Source: Gliomastix tumulicola
Lineage: Eukaryota > Ascomycota > Sordariomycetes > Hypocreales > Bionectriaceae
Direction: 5' to 3'
NCBI GenBank assembly: GCA_001599755.1
Contig: BCHX01000004.1
Span: forward strand, 2,232,001 to 2,296,000
Length of the DNA: 64,000 nucleotides
Below are positions 1-11,900 of the stretch, in pieces. Both the position numbers and the translations under genes were made by a program. The notes beneath the pieces are model-generated. The model searched no databases. It saw only the letters and a list, made by a program, of their open reading frames with translations, and was not told the origin of the DNA. Position 1 is the stretch's first letter; every line of letters begins with the position of its first letter.

Positions 1-54
1 CGGCGTCGAGCAGTTGAGGGCCTGGCCACTGGATTCGCAGAGTGGTGAGGCCAT
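1..54 (-). CDS. 5' end of a divergent gene, product unknown (partial)
   Basis: An ATG at 54 on the minus strand lies in a strong initiation context (ACCATGG). It opens a frame that runs 18 codons to the window edge without a stop (MASPLCESSGQALNCSTP). It would be transcribed away from the SDHAF2 gene, leaving about 520 bp as a shared divergent promoter. The peptide is too short to identify. The call rests only on start context, openness and layout, so it may be chance. Confidence 0.33.
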   Translation of the reverse strand, partial: MASPLCESSGQALNCSTP

Positions 55-575
55 GGTTTTTTTTTTTTGGCCTGGGCAGGCTAGTTCATCAAACAAAATG
101 CTTCTGGTCTCTCTGTATGTAGGAAAGGGGGAAAACGCTCAAAATGAAACAAGCAGGATATTCAATTCAGCTTGAAGGAAACAAATAGGGAGGAAGAATT
201 AAAAGTCAATGGCGGTGTGGGTCGAATGTATGAAGATGTCAGTCAAAATGACAAGCGCTGGTCGCTCTTGTTTTTTTTGGAGCCGGCACCTGAGTGGCAG
301 TTGGCACGGCAACCGTAACACGTGACTCTCCTCCACCACCACGTCGGCTTTGGGCTTTGGAGGAGCGGGTGGCAACGGGGCGAGCCCGGGCTTTTTCTTT
401 TCGGGTCAGACATTCATCGGCCTCGGTTCCTCATTTCACATCGACTGCGGCCTTGTCCTACTACGCGCCATTCTTGAAAGGAGAAGCACATCACAGAGAC
501 CTCGCTTGCTCCGTCTGCGTGGCTCATCACATTAAAGCATCAACCAGAGGAGGACTACCAAACACAATCGCAATC
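55..575. other. Intergenic, upstream of SDHAF2
   Basis: This is the 5' flank of the SDHAF2 gene. It holds a T-rich run near 57-68 and a second near 271-278. The frame of the SDHAF2 start codon is open upstream to about 294, but without an earlier ATG. No other gene is visible. Confidence 0.5.
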
Positions 576-1374
576 ATGTCGGCGCCCCTCTCCCGTCACT
601 TCCTCCGCCCGGCGTCGAGACGCATCCTCACCCGTCCCGTCCCGTCACAGCTCCCCGTCGCATCGGTGGCGCGATGCTACAGCAGCCAGCAGCCGCCAGC
701 CCAGGAGGGCCCCGAGCTGGGCGTCGGCGAGCTCCAGGGCGCCAGCTTCAAGATTGAGCCGCTGCGCCGAGTCGGCGAGGACGACAAGACCAAGCGCGCA
801 CGTCTCATCTGTACGACACCCACCCCTCTCCCCCCTCCCCTTTTCACATCTTTTCCACGACTAACCTCTCACCTCAACCTCAACAGACCAGTCCCGCAAG
901 CGCGGCACCCTCGAGTCCGACCTCCTCCTCTCCACCTTCGCCAAAACCTACCTCCCCACCATGACCTCGGCCCAGCTGACCGAGTACGACCTCTTTCTCG
1001 ACGAGAACGACTGGGACATCTACTACTGGGCCACCCAGCGCGAGTCCACCTCGTCCACGAACCCGTCCTCCCCCAACAACCCCATCGCCGAGTCCCCCGC
1101 CAGCGCCGGCTCCACGGCCAGCAGCAGCAGCAGCAGCAGCCTGGAGGACGGCCAGCCCGCGTCCGACGACGTCCTCGTCGCGCGCAACCCGCCGCCCTCG
1201 GGCGAGTGGGCGCAGACCGTCGGCAACTTCAAGCCCGCGTACCGGCCCGTGCCGTCGCGGTGGCGGGACAGCGAGATCCTGGAGCTGCTGCGGGCGCACG
1301 TGCGGTCGCGGAGCGTCGACGGGAACGAGGGGATGGGCATGGGGTTCATGCCTGCTTTGGACACCAAGGAGTGA
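576..1374 (+). CDS. SDHAF2: Succinate dehydrogenase assembly factor 2 (SDHAF2/Sdh5), mitochondrial
   Basis: Two exons, 576-810 and 887-1374, encode 240 residues. The 76 bp intron has GTACGA at the donor, CTAAC at 861 and CAG at the acceptor. Joining restores the family signature YQSRKRGTLESDLLLSTFA, followed by EYDLFLDENDWDIYYW, the core of the SDHAF2/YgfY family. The first about 40 residues are rich in Arg and Ser with few acids, as expected of a mitochondrial presequence. The family promotes covalent FAD attachment to the Sdh1 flavoprotein in the matrix. A Ser-rich insertion (about residues 150-175, with an AGC run in the DNA) interrupts the conserved region and looks lineage-specific. The gene is convergent with stuA. 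Confidence 0.92.
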
Positions 1375-2630
1375 TGGGATGACGATACATGGCAAGAGAG
1401 AGAAAGAGGTGGGCGGATGACTTGAGAGCCCTGGTAGCAATCAGGGGCTGTGTGTACGAGTATGGATTTCAAAAAGCGATGCAGCCCCGGCACCTCCAGT
1501 ACGGAACGAGCACGCAACCTTCGATTGTAAGAACTAATGCATGTATGAGAGTGGGTTCGCACTCCAGATCTTGGGATCTACACGATGAGGCGAGTATTCA
1601 TGGGCCTATTCGTGCCCTGTTAGTTATGTCCTATAAACAGCATGCATGTAGACCAAGGCACCTAAGATAAGTAATATCACATATTCAAACTTCCGTGCCT
1701 AATACTTGGCACATATTCACACAATCACACAGCAACGGGACCAATGCGTAGTAGTATAGATCGAATATTGATGAGCCGGGCTCGGTACTATCGCTCACTC
1801 AAATTCATCTGTATCCAACAAGCTTTATTTTTATGTCCCTCATAAATCGTAACCCAGAAAGCTGATTTTCCAACACACCATTATCTCGGCGCTCTTGAAA
1901 ATAAGACAGAAGGAAGAAAAGGAGATGTCGTAACGTCATGAGAAGGAAATGGGAAAGTAAAAGACGCCGGTATCCGCTCATCGTTTCTGCGAAAGCAAAC
2001 AAAAGGGGGAGGATAGCCGGGGTGAGAGAAAAAAAAAATGTGTAACATCGAATGAAGCAAAATCAGACATCCGGGTCCCAACGCATCGTCAAGGCGTGAT
2101 TCGGAAACAGGCGTTTTTTGAATATCCAGTCGAGTTGCTTCGTCGTCATGACACATGACCTCGTCGCTTGGGTTTCATTACAGGCGACGAGGACAATTCC
2201 AAAAAGCGTGCCGTAATGTCGATTAAGGCGTGGTTATGTTGCTGTCGGGCATCGCTTCGAAATCAACCCTCCAAATGCAAGAATGCTGCTCATCAGGCGT
2301 ATTCATTCTGAAAAAGCCAACATGTCGTCTATGACAAAGTCGAAATGGCACATCATGGGCTTCAGTCATCGTCATGGCAAAATCGTCGACGAGGCCGCTG
2401 TGATGAAAGAGAAAGGTATCGCAAGCAGAAGTAAAACATGCCGAAAATGTAATCAAGGAAATATGACAAGGGAGTGTCGGTCGATCACTGGTGAAATGCT
2501 CCTCCCTCATTGGCGATGTCAATGTGGTAGGAGGAGCCTAGCCAAGTCTCATGGTTTGTACAAGGCTTAATGAAATAACGCTCGAGGCGGAAACATCCTT
2601 TTCAGAAATGATTCCTCGCTTGTTGTTCAT
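1375..2630. other. Intergenic between two convergent genes
   Basis: This 1.26 kb lies between the stop codons of SDHAF2 and stuA, so it should hold both 3' UTRs and terminators. It contains only short frames without recognisable domains. No gene is called. Confidence 0.5.
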
Positions 2631-4711
2631 TTATCGCGGGTGAGGCCCTCCAGTGAGGGCAGAAGTCGAACGGCTGAGGGCGTCGTAGGTAGGTGCAGGA
2701 ACGGACGACTCCATGGTCTTGCGACGCTTGAGGTCCATGATGCCAGGGTCACTGCTAGCCCGGGAAAGAGTGTCGTCGTCCTCCCGACCTCGCTTGATGC
2801 CAACCGAGCCGTTGAGCATAGGCGGCTGGGACGCATATCCGTTAGGCATGGGGTTGGCCATGTCGCCCTGTGCAGCATACACATCACCACCGGAACCCCC
2901 GTTGGTAGCGGGGCGCTCGTTGCTCATGACACTGTACACGGTGCTAGGCCCGGGCGGGGCGACACCAGGAGGAGTGCCGTACCCTGTGTTGTGCGGGTAG
3001 TAGGGCTGAGGAGGTGCAGCCGTTCGGGGAGTCGCGCGTCCGGACGTAGGATGATGGTTGGGCGAGCCCGTCATCTCAGAGCTCATGCCAGCCTCGCTCG
3101 TCAGAGCTCCTACGCTGGGAGCGGTGTAGTTGTAGGCGGGACGGCCTCCGTCATAAGCACCACTGTCGTGGGTGTACTCTCCTTCATGCTCGCGCTCTCC
3201 GTTCTCCTCAGGACCATGTCCCTGGTAGCTGTGCTCACTGGGCAGAACGCCGTTGGGGGGCTTTGCATCATGATGCTCTCCTGGAGCACCTGGCGCCGCG
3301 GGGCGGCCGGTTGGGGGGCCCATCTCACTCTTGGGGTAAGAGTGGCTCTGGCTGTACAATCGATCATGGGTGCCGTTGGATGCTGAGTAGGACTGGTGTT
3401 GCTGCTGCTGCTGCTGCTGCTGTTGCTGCTGTTGTTGCTGCTGTTGCTGTTGCTGCGAGGGCTGCTGCTGCTGCTGCTGCTGCTGAGGGTTGTAGATAGG
3501 ACGGTGGTTGTCGTATTGCTGGCTAGCAGCGCCGCCCTGATAAGGAATCGTCGGAGGGGTTGTGGCCGGAGTGTTGGGCATCGAACGGGAGGTTGCGTCC
3601 ATCGTGTGAATACCGTTGGCACCCTGGCTGCCATTGACCTGGCCTTGCCAGTTGAAGTTCTCAGAGCTCCCCACACTGCCCATGCCCCCAGATGCGCTGG
3701 TCGGGGGCGTAGGGAAGGTATGTGCTCGATCCAGACCAGGACGAGGAACATTGTTCGAAGGCAGCGACGGCTGGTGAGGCGGCAGGCTCATGGGGTGCGG
3801 CGGCTGAGGCTGCGTATGAGGGTGAGTGATCGAGGGGAGACCACCCGGCGATGACCGGAGAGCCTGTCCTTGCTGCTCCTGCTTTCTACGCTCGGCGGCA
3901 GCCATGACCTGCGAAGTCCGGTTCTGATTCGTGGGGTGGTAAAGCAGAGCCCCAATGTTGTGAACAAACAGAGGGTAGAGGAGCTCAGTGATTTTCTCCT
4001 TGTTGGCAAAATCCAACGCCCTCTCGTAGGGGATCCTGTTTCGGTTGTTAGCGGTTTGTCCTTCCCACTGTCTCACATGGCAATAATCACATACCAGACG
4101 CCCTTGAGATGCATAGGGCCGATCTTGACAACATGTCGAACCTTCTCGCTCTTCAAAATGCCGTCCCTTCGTCCTCTGGTCATACCAGCCACATTCAGCA
4201 GCTTGGTTCCGTTGATCATGTGGTTGTCTATGGAATCCGCGGTCAGCCAAAGCAGTTTCCCACAGCGTTACACCACTCAACACGTACCTTCACGGCGGGC
4301 AACGCAGATTCCGCGAGCTTCGACCTGGAAGCAAAGGCTGCCCTCGTCTTCCCAGAGCGTGGCTGTCACCCTCGGCTTCATTCCTGGAGGAGGGTGCTGC
4401 CCCGTGGTATCGAGTGCGTAGTGCGACTGCATACTCGCCGAGCCGCTCACCCCAGGCAGGGGAAGGACAGTCTGCGAGCTCGGGACGCTGCTCGAGACGG
4501 GCGGCGCAGAAGGGGACTGGAGGCCGGAATATCCCCCGTACTGAGCGCTGTAGGAGGGATTCCCGTTGGGAGGATAGTGGCCCGCGTGCAGTATCGGGGG
4601 CTGCGCATGGGGATACTGGCTCATGGCGCCGGATGTGACGGTCTGTGGAGGTTGAGGCTGTCCAGCAGAGATGTGTGGCGGGTAGTACATCTCTTGTCCA
4701 CTGGTATTCAT
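2631..4711 (-). CDS. stuA: APSES-domain transcription factor StuA (Asm-1/EFG1 family)
   Basis: Three exons (4711-4288, 4227-4095, 4035-2631) encode 653 residues. Introns are 60 bp and 59 bp with GTACGT and GTATGT donors. Splicing rebuilds the APSES DNA-binding domain at about residues 114-216: RVTATLWEDEGSLCFQVEAR, then DNHMINGTKLLNVAGMTRGR, then WIPYERALDFANKEKITELL. StuA-type proteins are nuclear bHLH-like regulators of conidiation, hyphal form and, in many species, virulence or secondary metabolism. The tail is rich in Gln, Pro and Ser, with a polyglutamine tract near residues 369-399. A basic KRGRED...LKRRK stretch near the C terminus is a likely nuclear localisation signal. The start is the first in-frame ATG (MNTSGQEMYYPP); the open frame upstream has only a TTG. 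The 5' side faces an unusually long gene-free region. Confidence 0.95.
3397..3486. repeat. CAG/CAA tract encoding polyglutamine in stuA
   Basis: Read on the minus strand, this is a CAG/CAA trinucleotide tract coding a Gln run broken by one Pro-Ser and near its end by His. Mixed CAG and CAA codons should limit slippage, but length variation between strains is likely. Confidence 0.9.
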
Positions 4712-6000
4712 GGCGTCGTTCGTGTCGATGTTCGTCAAATGCGCGTCAATCGTTACAAGGGATCAATCAATGTCGGTCGTTTCAATCGTGATACCCGGCA
4801 ACGGTTCGAGACAACTTGATGGTGCTACTCTGGGTGCGAGTGTGGCCGCCGTCGAGGTTGCAATCCGGCGGTGATTTGGAATCGGCGACAAGTATTACAG
4901 AACGAATGACTGGGGGGAAAGCAGCGTTAGTAAACCGACGAGTCGCAGGCCGGGAGGAGAGAGGGCCGTCCAGATGATGCAGGAGGGTGATTGTGTGTGG
5001 AGGGAGAGGCCTTCATGGTGCGTACTGCCCAAGCAAGTGGATGCGCCTACGACAGGAGCAGAAGAAGCAAACGGACCACAGGTCGCATGTCGCCAAACAT
5101 TGGAGACCTCTGGCACACTGATGCTCTCCCCCGAGACAAGCCAAGAGTTGGTTGGTTGATATCCAGCTGTCCGTCGACTGCAGAGCTCCAGGCTAGACAG
5201 TCATGCAGTGTGTGAGATGGAAGAGCCAAGTGGCTTGACAATTACAACACTAGCACGACGGGATGGAACAAACAGAAAAGTGAGGTTTGATGTTTGTGAG
5301 GCATGGGCAGCGGGAAAGGTGGACAGGACAGGTGGGTAGGGGAGAGCAAACCAGATGCAGGATTCGGGAAGGGGCATGAAATGACATGGCATGGCATGCC
5401 ACGACGGAAAAATCCTCAAACTGGCTGCATCGTTTCCTTCCGAGTCTCGTCTTACCTCTTTGTCAATTCCCAGCCGTTTTGGGCGATGACCTCGGGGTCA
5501 ATGGCAATGAGTGGACGCGAGAGAAGGGAAGAAAGAGAGAGAGAGAGATGGAGGGGGGGAAGAGGACGAGGAGAAAGGGGACGGCGATTAGGGAGGTATA
5601 GAGAAAAAGAGAGGGAGAGAGAGAGAGAGGACGGGGAGAGGAGGAGGAGGAAATTGAAGAGAGTCGGGTCCAAGGATCGCAAAAGACAAGAGAAGGAAGA
5701 AACAAAAAACAAGCACCTTCTCCGGGTCCGGGGACGGTTTTGTTTTTTTAGTCCTGTCCTGCACAAGAGACGACTGACGGGTCGGGAGGAGAAGAGTTGC
5801 TCTTTCGTACTCGGAGTCAGTGGCTCTCTCTTGGCCAGCCCGATGGACGGTGGTCTGGTCTGGTCTGGCCTTAGCGTTTTCTATCCTGAGCTCTCTGCGA
5901 AAAGGAAGAGAGGAAAAAAAAAAAAGGAACCAGGAACTGGTAGGTACTTGTGAAATGGCGCTGCGTCGGGAGGGAAAGGCAGGTCACTCCATCAGCTACC
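4712..6000 (-). promoter_or_regulatory. Probable stuA leader and core promoter region
   Basis: Upstream of the stuA ATG, a purine-rich block on the plus strand (about 5520-5710) reads as a long CT-rich tract in the stuA sense, a common core-promoter or leader feature in filamentous fungi. If transcription starts near it, the leader would be about 0.8-1 kb. It would then contain upstream ORFs, for example an ATG at 5016 with a stop at 4927 (29 codons). Aspergillus stuA is known to have a long leader with upstream mini-ORFs. The transcript start here is inferred. Confidence 0.4.
5520..5710. repeat. GA-rich (CT-rich on minus) low-complexity block
   Basis: Long runs of GAGAGA and GAGGAG give an Arg/Glu-rich frame on the plus strand (the 5303-5953 frame). 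That frame looks like a by-product of the repeat rather than a protein. Confidence 0.75.
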
Positions 6001-6574
6001 AGGGCTTGAACGGGTCCGGTAGGTGCAGGGAATAAAAACCGGGGCAGGGTTAGGAAACAAATTGAGGTACTTTGGAGGGACTTGCTGGGGTACCGGACCG
6101 GGGAGCCTTTTGTAGAGGTACCGTACCTGGATTTACAGGCGCCCGCCCGGGGGTCAGTGCTTGCCAGCGCTGTCGGTGCTCCCTGGCCCCGAGTCGCAGA
6201 GTCGCGGCGTCGACGATTTGTCGTCGCATGCGTCGTCAAGGGGATATTGGAGGAGACGCCCGTCGTCGGCCATGGCTTGCTGGCGCCATGAGAGCCGTTG
6301 GTGGAGGAAACGGCCGATGCACGAGAGTCAGAATGGAATCTGTAAGGCAGGAACACTCCACGTAGGGTACCGGTACCTAACGGCAGGTACTTGCATGCAG
6401 TCCACCTGCCTTAACGCGAGGAACCTAAGGTCCCCTCCCTCTGCAGATACCTACTACACCACTGGACCGCACTGCACACTGGGCGACGGCTACGAGATGG
6501 TCGACCGAGCGACAATCATACGAATCTATTTCCCGATCGTGGTCTGCATCATCGCCTGCACCCAGAGGGCACGA

Positions 6575-6596
6575 CATCATCATCATCATCATCATC
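6575..6596. repeat. (CAT)n microsatellite
   Basis: Seven consecutive CAT units; would read as polyhistidine in one frame, but no gene context supports translation. Confidence 0.85.
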
Positions 6597-8023
6597 GTTA
6601 CGGCTTACGATTTACGGTTTGGACCGTTAGAGGCGTGTTTATCGGTGGTTTTAAGGGGCACCAAACCCTAACGTGGAAAGCCAGCCACGACAAAGGTCAG
6701 AGAGAGAGACCTACCAACATGCCGTGCCTCGGGTTGGGGGCGTGCACAGGCATCTGAGCAAGTACCGCACATCCGAGTCGAGAGGGATGTCTCGTTATAA
6801 CTTTTCCCTCTGGGCTGCCCTTCCGATTCGACTTGGCCGCTCTGGTCAAGGCCCAGTGGCGGTCTGCGGATGGGGTCACCTCCCCCAATTCATCAACGTT
6901 GACTGGTGAGGACGGGCTGCTGCTGCTGCTGCTGTTTAATACTTATTGATGTGTTGTTTGTCTCTGCCGCTGCATTGGGAGCAATTGGCTCGGACGGAGA
7001 CTTTCCCATATGCGCGTCTCTGCTTCTTCAATTGTGGATGCCAGGTCAAGAGACAAACCAACAGTGCAGATGGCGTCCGACAAGTTTGTCCCATCCCGTG
7101 CGCAGGTGTCCTGGTCAGGTACAAATGAGTACCTCGGGCGCCATCAAGCCACATTGCCCACGGGGGTCCACGTAAAGTACTGCCCTGTTTTAGCGATTTT
7201 TGTGGGGGGCACGCGCCAGGTCAGTGAAGCACCAAAGAACTGGATATCAGCCCCGAGCCAGTCTTCTCAAAGCACACACATGAGGGTCTATCCGGCCCGG
7301 GCAAAGGAGTTCCAGCTGCTTCTCTCTCTATCTCTCTCTCTCCTTGAAGTTCTCTGCGAGGATAGCTGATCAGCATCGCAGGCAGGCTTACCAGCCACCA
7401 CACCCACTGACAGAGGAGTCAAGTACCTACGGTACCTCTCTACAGCGCCTCGCGGGGGCTGGGAAAGTGGGATCCTCAGGGGTGCTTAGCGCACTTTTAG
7501 TGGGCAGATTTGGAGGGGGCGTGTGCTGACAGGGGACGGAGAGAATGGGAGATGGATTCCTCTTCTTTTCCAGTCCATCTTTTGTCTTGCCTCTGGTCCT
7601 CGCAGCGCACTAACGTACCGTTATGGAGTCAGATGTGTTGCGGAATTCGATATTGTGATTCTGTGCATATCTTCCGGCCTTCTAGTCAATTTGGGTTATT
7701 TTTATTCCAAGCCTTGTTGTTCCATCGACGGCGGCGAATAGGCAAGAACCGTGATTAATCATTGAGGGCTCTGCATACGACGTCTATCTATAGACGGCCT
7801 CGTCGGCGAGCCTCCCTTTCATGGCCCGTCTGCTGGTCCGTCTTTTCCTATCATCACTCCGTCGTACACGTGTTTCGAGACATCCATGGATGACATGGCA
7901 TGGTGGATATAGTACCACGCACGAGAGATGTGCCTACCCTGCCTTAGGGCCTGGGCTCTTTGTGCAAGCTCCCATCCATCCCACTCGAGGGCATGCACAG
8001 ATATTGTATGCACATCCCCATCG

Positions 8024-8044
8024 TACATACATACATACATACAT
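8024..8044. repeat. (TACA)n microsatellite
   Basis: About five TACA units. Confidence 0.85.
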
Positions 8045-8915
8045 GAGACGGGGAATTATGTACGTGCATACAGGCCTCAACCAACACTCTGCTCCTTATC
8101 CGTCCCGATCTAGGCGCAGAGCATTTGCTGGCCCTCTGGAGACCACTCGCAGACGTGGCCCTGGCTCTGACTGCAAGATAGGCCAGGGACAACAGCGAGT
8201 CCACTCGAAACCATCCCGTGTCCTCTTCGTTCATCGAAGTGGCAGGGGGTTCAGGAGGGGGTAGGAGGAAGAGGAGGAGGAGGAGGAGTGGTTCTGCGTC
8301 TGCTCGGCTGCAGCTCAGCGCACCTGGCCCGGCAAGGTGCAGTGACCTCCGCAGGGGATCGCTGCCACGGCGAGCCAGTGTCTGTACACCACATATTGCA
8401 TCCCCGTGCGTTATGTATGTACAATGCGCATGCGCCCGCGCGGTGCGTCCCCACGCTTGTCAAGCCAGATGGCCGCCTGCATATGAGGAAGATAAAAAAG
8501 CTTGGTGAGTTGGGGAGCCTGCCGCAGAAAGCAGAGGCCACTCCCCCCCCCCTCTCTCACTCTCTCCCCCTTGAAGCGCCAGGATCACGCATGAGCGGAA
8601 GAGATGGCCGGCCGGGGTCGGAAAGAAGTCAAACCTGCAAGGCTGGCTGCATAATATCTGCTCGTCGCTATATGTAGCATCCTGAACACATAAGCATCTG
8701 GACCGGACGATGAAAGGCCGGATGCATGGGATCATCAGCTTCGTGGGGTTGCCTTGCGCTCGCGGGCCAACAGCCAGTTGCCGCAGACGCACAGATTATC
8801 CCTTACTGGGTTGCCCGGCTTCCGAGGCTGCTGCAGGACGCACATGACACAGAGCGAGAGAGAGAGAAAAAAATACGTCCTCTTGGGTTTATTCTTGCTT
8901 AGTCTGTAATATGTG

Positions 8916-8918
<3 letters not shown>

Positions 8919-8961
<43 letters not shown>
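8919..8961. repeat. (TG)21 microsatellite
   Basis: Uninterrupted TG dinucleotide run, the longest perfect dinucleotide repeat in the window. Confidence 0.95.
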
Positions 8962-8963
<2 letters not shown>

Positions 8964-11900
8964 GCCAGCCCTGCGGGAGGATGGGCCATCATACGAGTAC
9001 TTTTGATCTGTCAGAGAGAGACATGCAGCCGATTTTTCTCGTGCTGCCCACGAGACAGAACAGAAAGAGAAGCAGAAAGAAAGAAAAAATCCTCCGATCA
9101 TCATGCGAGCTGCTGCGCTGTGCGGCCACACCGGCAGCCACCACGTTACGTGTGTGCCGTCGTATCAACGAGGACGTGGGATTCGAGAGTCACTCCCCAG
9201 CGATCCTTCCGCCTCGAGTCTCACTTTCATCCCGCGCGTGCATGCTCGCTGATGCCATCATATCCTGCGCGATCCCCCCGATCTCGAGAGACGCACCCAC
9301 GCGAATGACTAAATCTGTACTGTGCACATGTCCCCTCCTCCCCGTGCAGGTGAGAGATACATGCTCGTAAGACACATTTCCGGTCTGGATGGACAGTGCA
9401 GATTCCCCGTGTATCACCACCACCACCACCACCACACACGCACACACGTAAGGTAACGGTCGAGGCCCTCTTTGGTTCCTTGCCGCGAGAAAAAACCTGT
9501 CAAGCAGGAGGACGATGCAGTACGAAGCAGCACCAAGACCCGTGCATACATACGTGGTACACCCCGTGCTCATACAAACACGTCACGATATCAAGTACTA
9601 TGACAGGTCACAAATATCGAAAGCTCGGTCCCCATTCCTAAACCTCACTGTCCGTCCGTTCTCGCGGCAATGTAGGTGATTAAACGCCAAGGTCGACCGG
9701 GTAGATGGCGCTCCCTGCCAGCTGTTCGCTGCTAGCCTGAACACTGTTGGCCCTGCTTCGGTAAAAGAAACCTCTCACGGTGCTGCTGCCGGTGCTCCTG
9801 CGTCTTCGAGGTACCAGGAAGAGTAGTCGCCGATCGTGCCTGTGTGTACATCCATGTACTGAAAGTCCAATGCAAGATTCCGTCGAGGCTAGTCTTCTTC
9901 CATGGCGTCCCTCCCTCCCTCCCCTTTCCCCCCCTCCCCTCTTTCATGCGCGCTGCGGGTATACAGCCTGCCAAGTACCACGCAGGGCAGGGATGGCGCT
10001 GTCCGGAATCCTGACGAACTGTAGACTCCCTGGTAGAAGATCTGCCATTGCGACCGTACCAGGCTACCAGCATGCAACGACTTCTCAGGGATGAGGCCTC
10101 GGGGGGGCGCTTCAGGGACAGAAGGGAAAGGGCTGCTTGCTCAGGGCTTAGCCAAGCAGAGCAGAGCATGCTGGGGGCCTGCCAAGTCGGCAAGGGGCCT
10201 CAGAAGCTTATCGAATTGTACATGCAGTGTGCATGCTGGCGGCCTCGAGGGACGGTACGGCAGGTAGGCAGTATGCAGTCACGGGCCTGGCACTGTCACA
10301 CAAGCTCTTGGACGAAAAAAGAAAAAAAAAAGCCCCCTTGTAAGTGGCGCGGATTTTGGTCATGAGCAGCTCACAGGGTGGTGAACAGGGCCCTCCTACG
10401 CCCATCATGACTGCCGTAATCAATTATTACCACCAGAATTATCGGCTCACGCAACGCCTTGTCAGTCTCCTGGCCCTATAACGGCCTTGCTGTCTGGCCA
10501 AAGCCGAGTTGGCCACTGTCTCTGATATACCGGTATCGGTACGTGACTAGGATGGCCCTGCAGGGCCAAAGCTCCCAGAGCTCACGTACCGCCAAGTACC
10601 TCACCCTCACTTGGTCCTTGCTGTCGTATCCACTGCCAGCCGTGCCGGGCTAGCAGGGAGTCCTTCTTGCTGGTGGTCAGGGCTTATCCTTTTACGAGTC
10701 ACCACCCTCTCCTGAAAGTACCGGTACAGTCCACAACTCTTCCTCCTTACAGGGCCTGGCTAGGGGGAGGAAGCTTGACAGCGGAATATGGACTGGGGTG
10801 AGGGTGTACCCTTCGGAATACAATGCGATAATAACACAGGGGACCCGGGGGATCATCACTGCTGAGACACGCTTGTCTACTATCTTGACTCAGACAACAA
10901 CCCTTCTCCCAGCCTCGTAATATTAGTCGGTAGTCTGTCTGCGAGGGATAGGTACGTTTGGCTTCTTCCGTCGGCGCGACAGATCATCGAAGATGGACAG
11001 TGCATGCATCGTGCGCACATCCTGCAACTAGAGAGCGCTTATTCCTGGAAACCCCCCTCCTTGTAACCTTGGCGCACCAGTCGATGGGTGGGGGGCTAAC
11101 GTGTAGTTCAAGGTACGTAAAAAGGCTCGTTGCAAACGGGCAATGTCCAGCGGTGCCAACGTGCTCAGGAAAGTCGTGCGAGCTGGTGGTCAGCTAGTCG
11201 CCTCTGTGGCGAAGGCTGGGCCCAGATCAGTTCCGCGTGCTCCAGAACGACAAGCAATCATCACCCGTCGAAACCCAGAGGCGAAAAATCTGCATGCAAA
11301 GCTCGGCTCGGGACGATTGGTGGCTCCTTAGTTAGTCTCCTCCCCGCTACCCGCATTGCCGGCTGGCTGCGTCTTCAAGCAGGTCCACGAGCCTCATCAC
11401 AATGCATGACATCTGGCATTGGAGTGATCCGTCACCTTTGTCCCCTGCTGCTTTTTCTTACTTCATGCCACCCATCATCAGCATGTATGACCCTGAAAGT
11501 AAGAGCCTCGTGCAACAGAACCAAGTCTGATGCGCATGTGACCCAGGGGAACTGGACTAAGTACGGGTCTCCCAAGGCACCATTGAGTTCAAATATTGAA
11601 ACTGGTAGTCCCCTCAATGCTAGGCAGAGCCTAGGTTCCGGGCTTTGATACTACCAGCCAAAGATGGTAACGATATCGGGGACATGGTGCTTCCCGAGAG
11701 CTCCCAATGCCGGCTTGAAATTGGTTGTTGAAGACAACCCGTGACGATTAGTTTCGAATCCCATCCCATCCGCATCGATTGCGATGCTTCGTAGCTTCCC
11801 GAGAACAATGGAAACGTCTGTCTCCATCTCCATCCCCATTCCAATCCCCATCCATATGCACTGCACTGGATCTTGCACACGCAAGGTGGGGAGTATCTCA

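Noticed and set aside
294..575. Open frame upstream of the SDHAF2 ATG
   Set aside because: The frame is open but has no ATG before 576. The encoded stretch lacks presequence or domain features and is best read as leader or promoter.
5303..5953. 216-codon Arg/Glu-rich frame on plus strand
   Set aside because: It is produced by GAGAGA and GGA repeats in the stuA promoter side, with no domain and no splice support.
8919..8961. Tandem repeat considered as a CRISPR-like array
   Set aside because: Simple dinucleotide repeat with no spacers; the DNA is eukaryotic.
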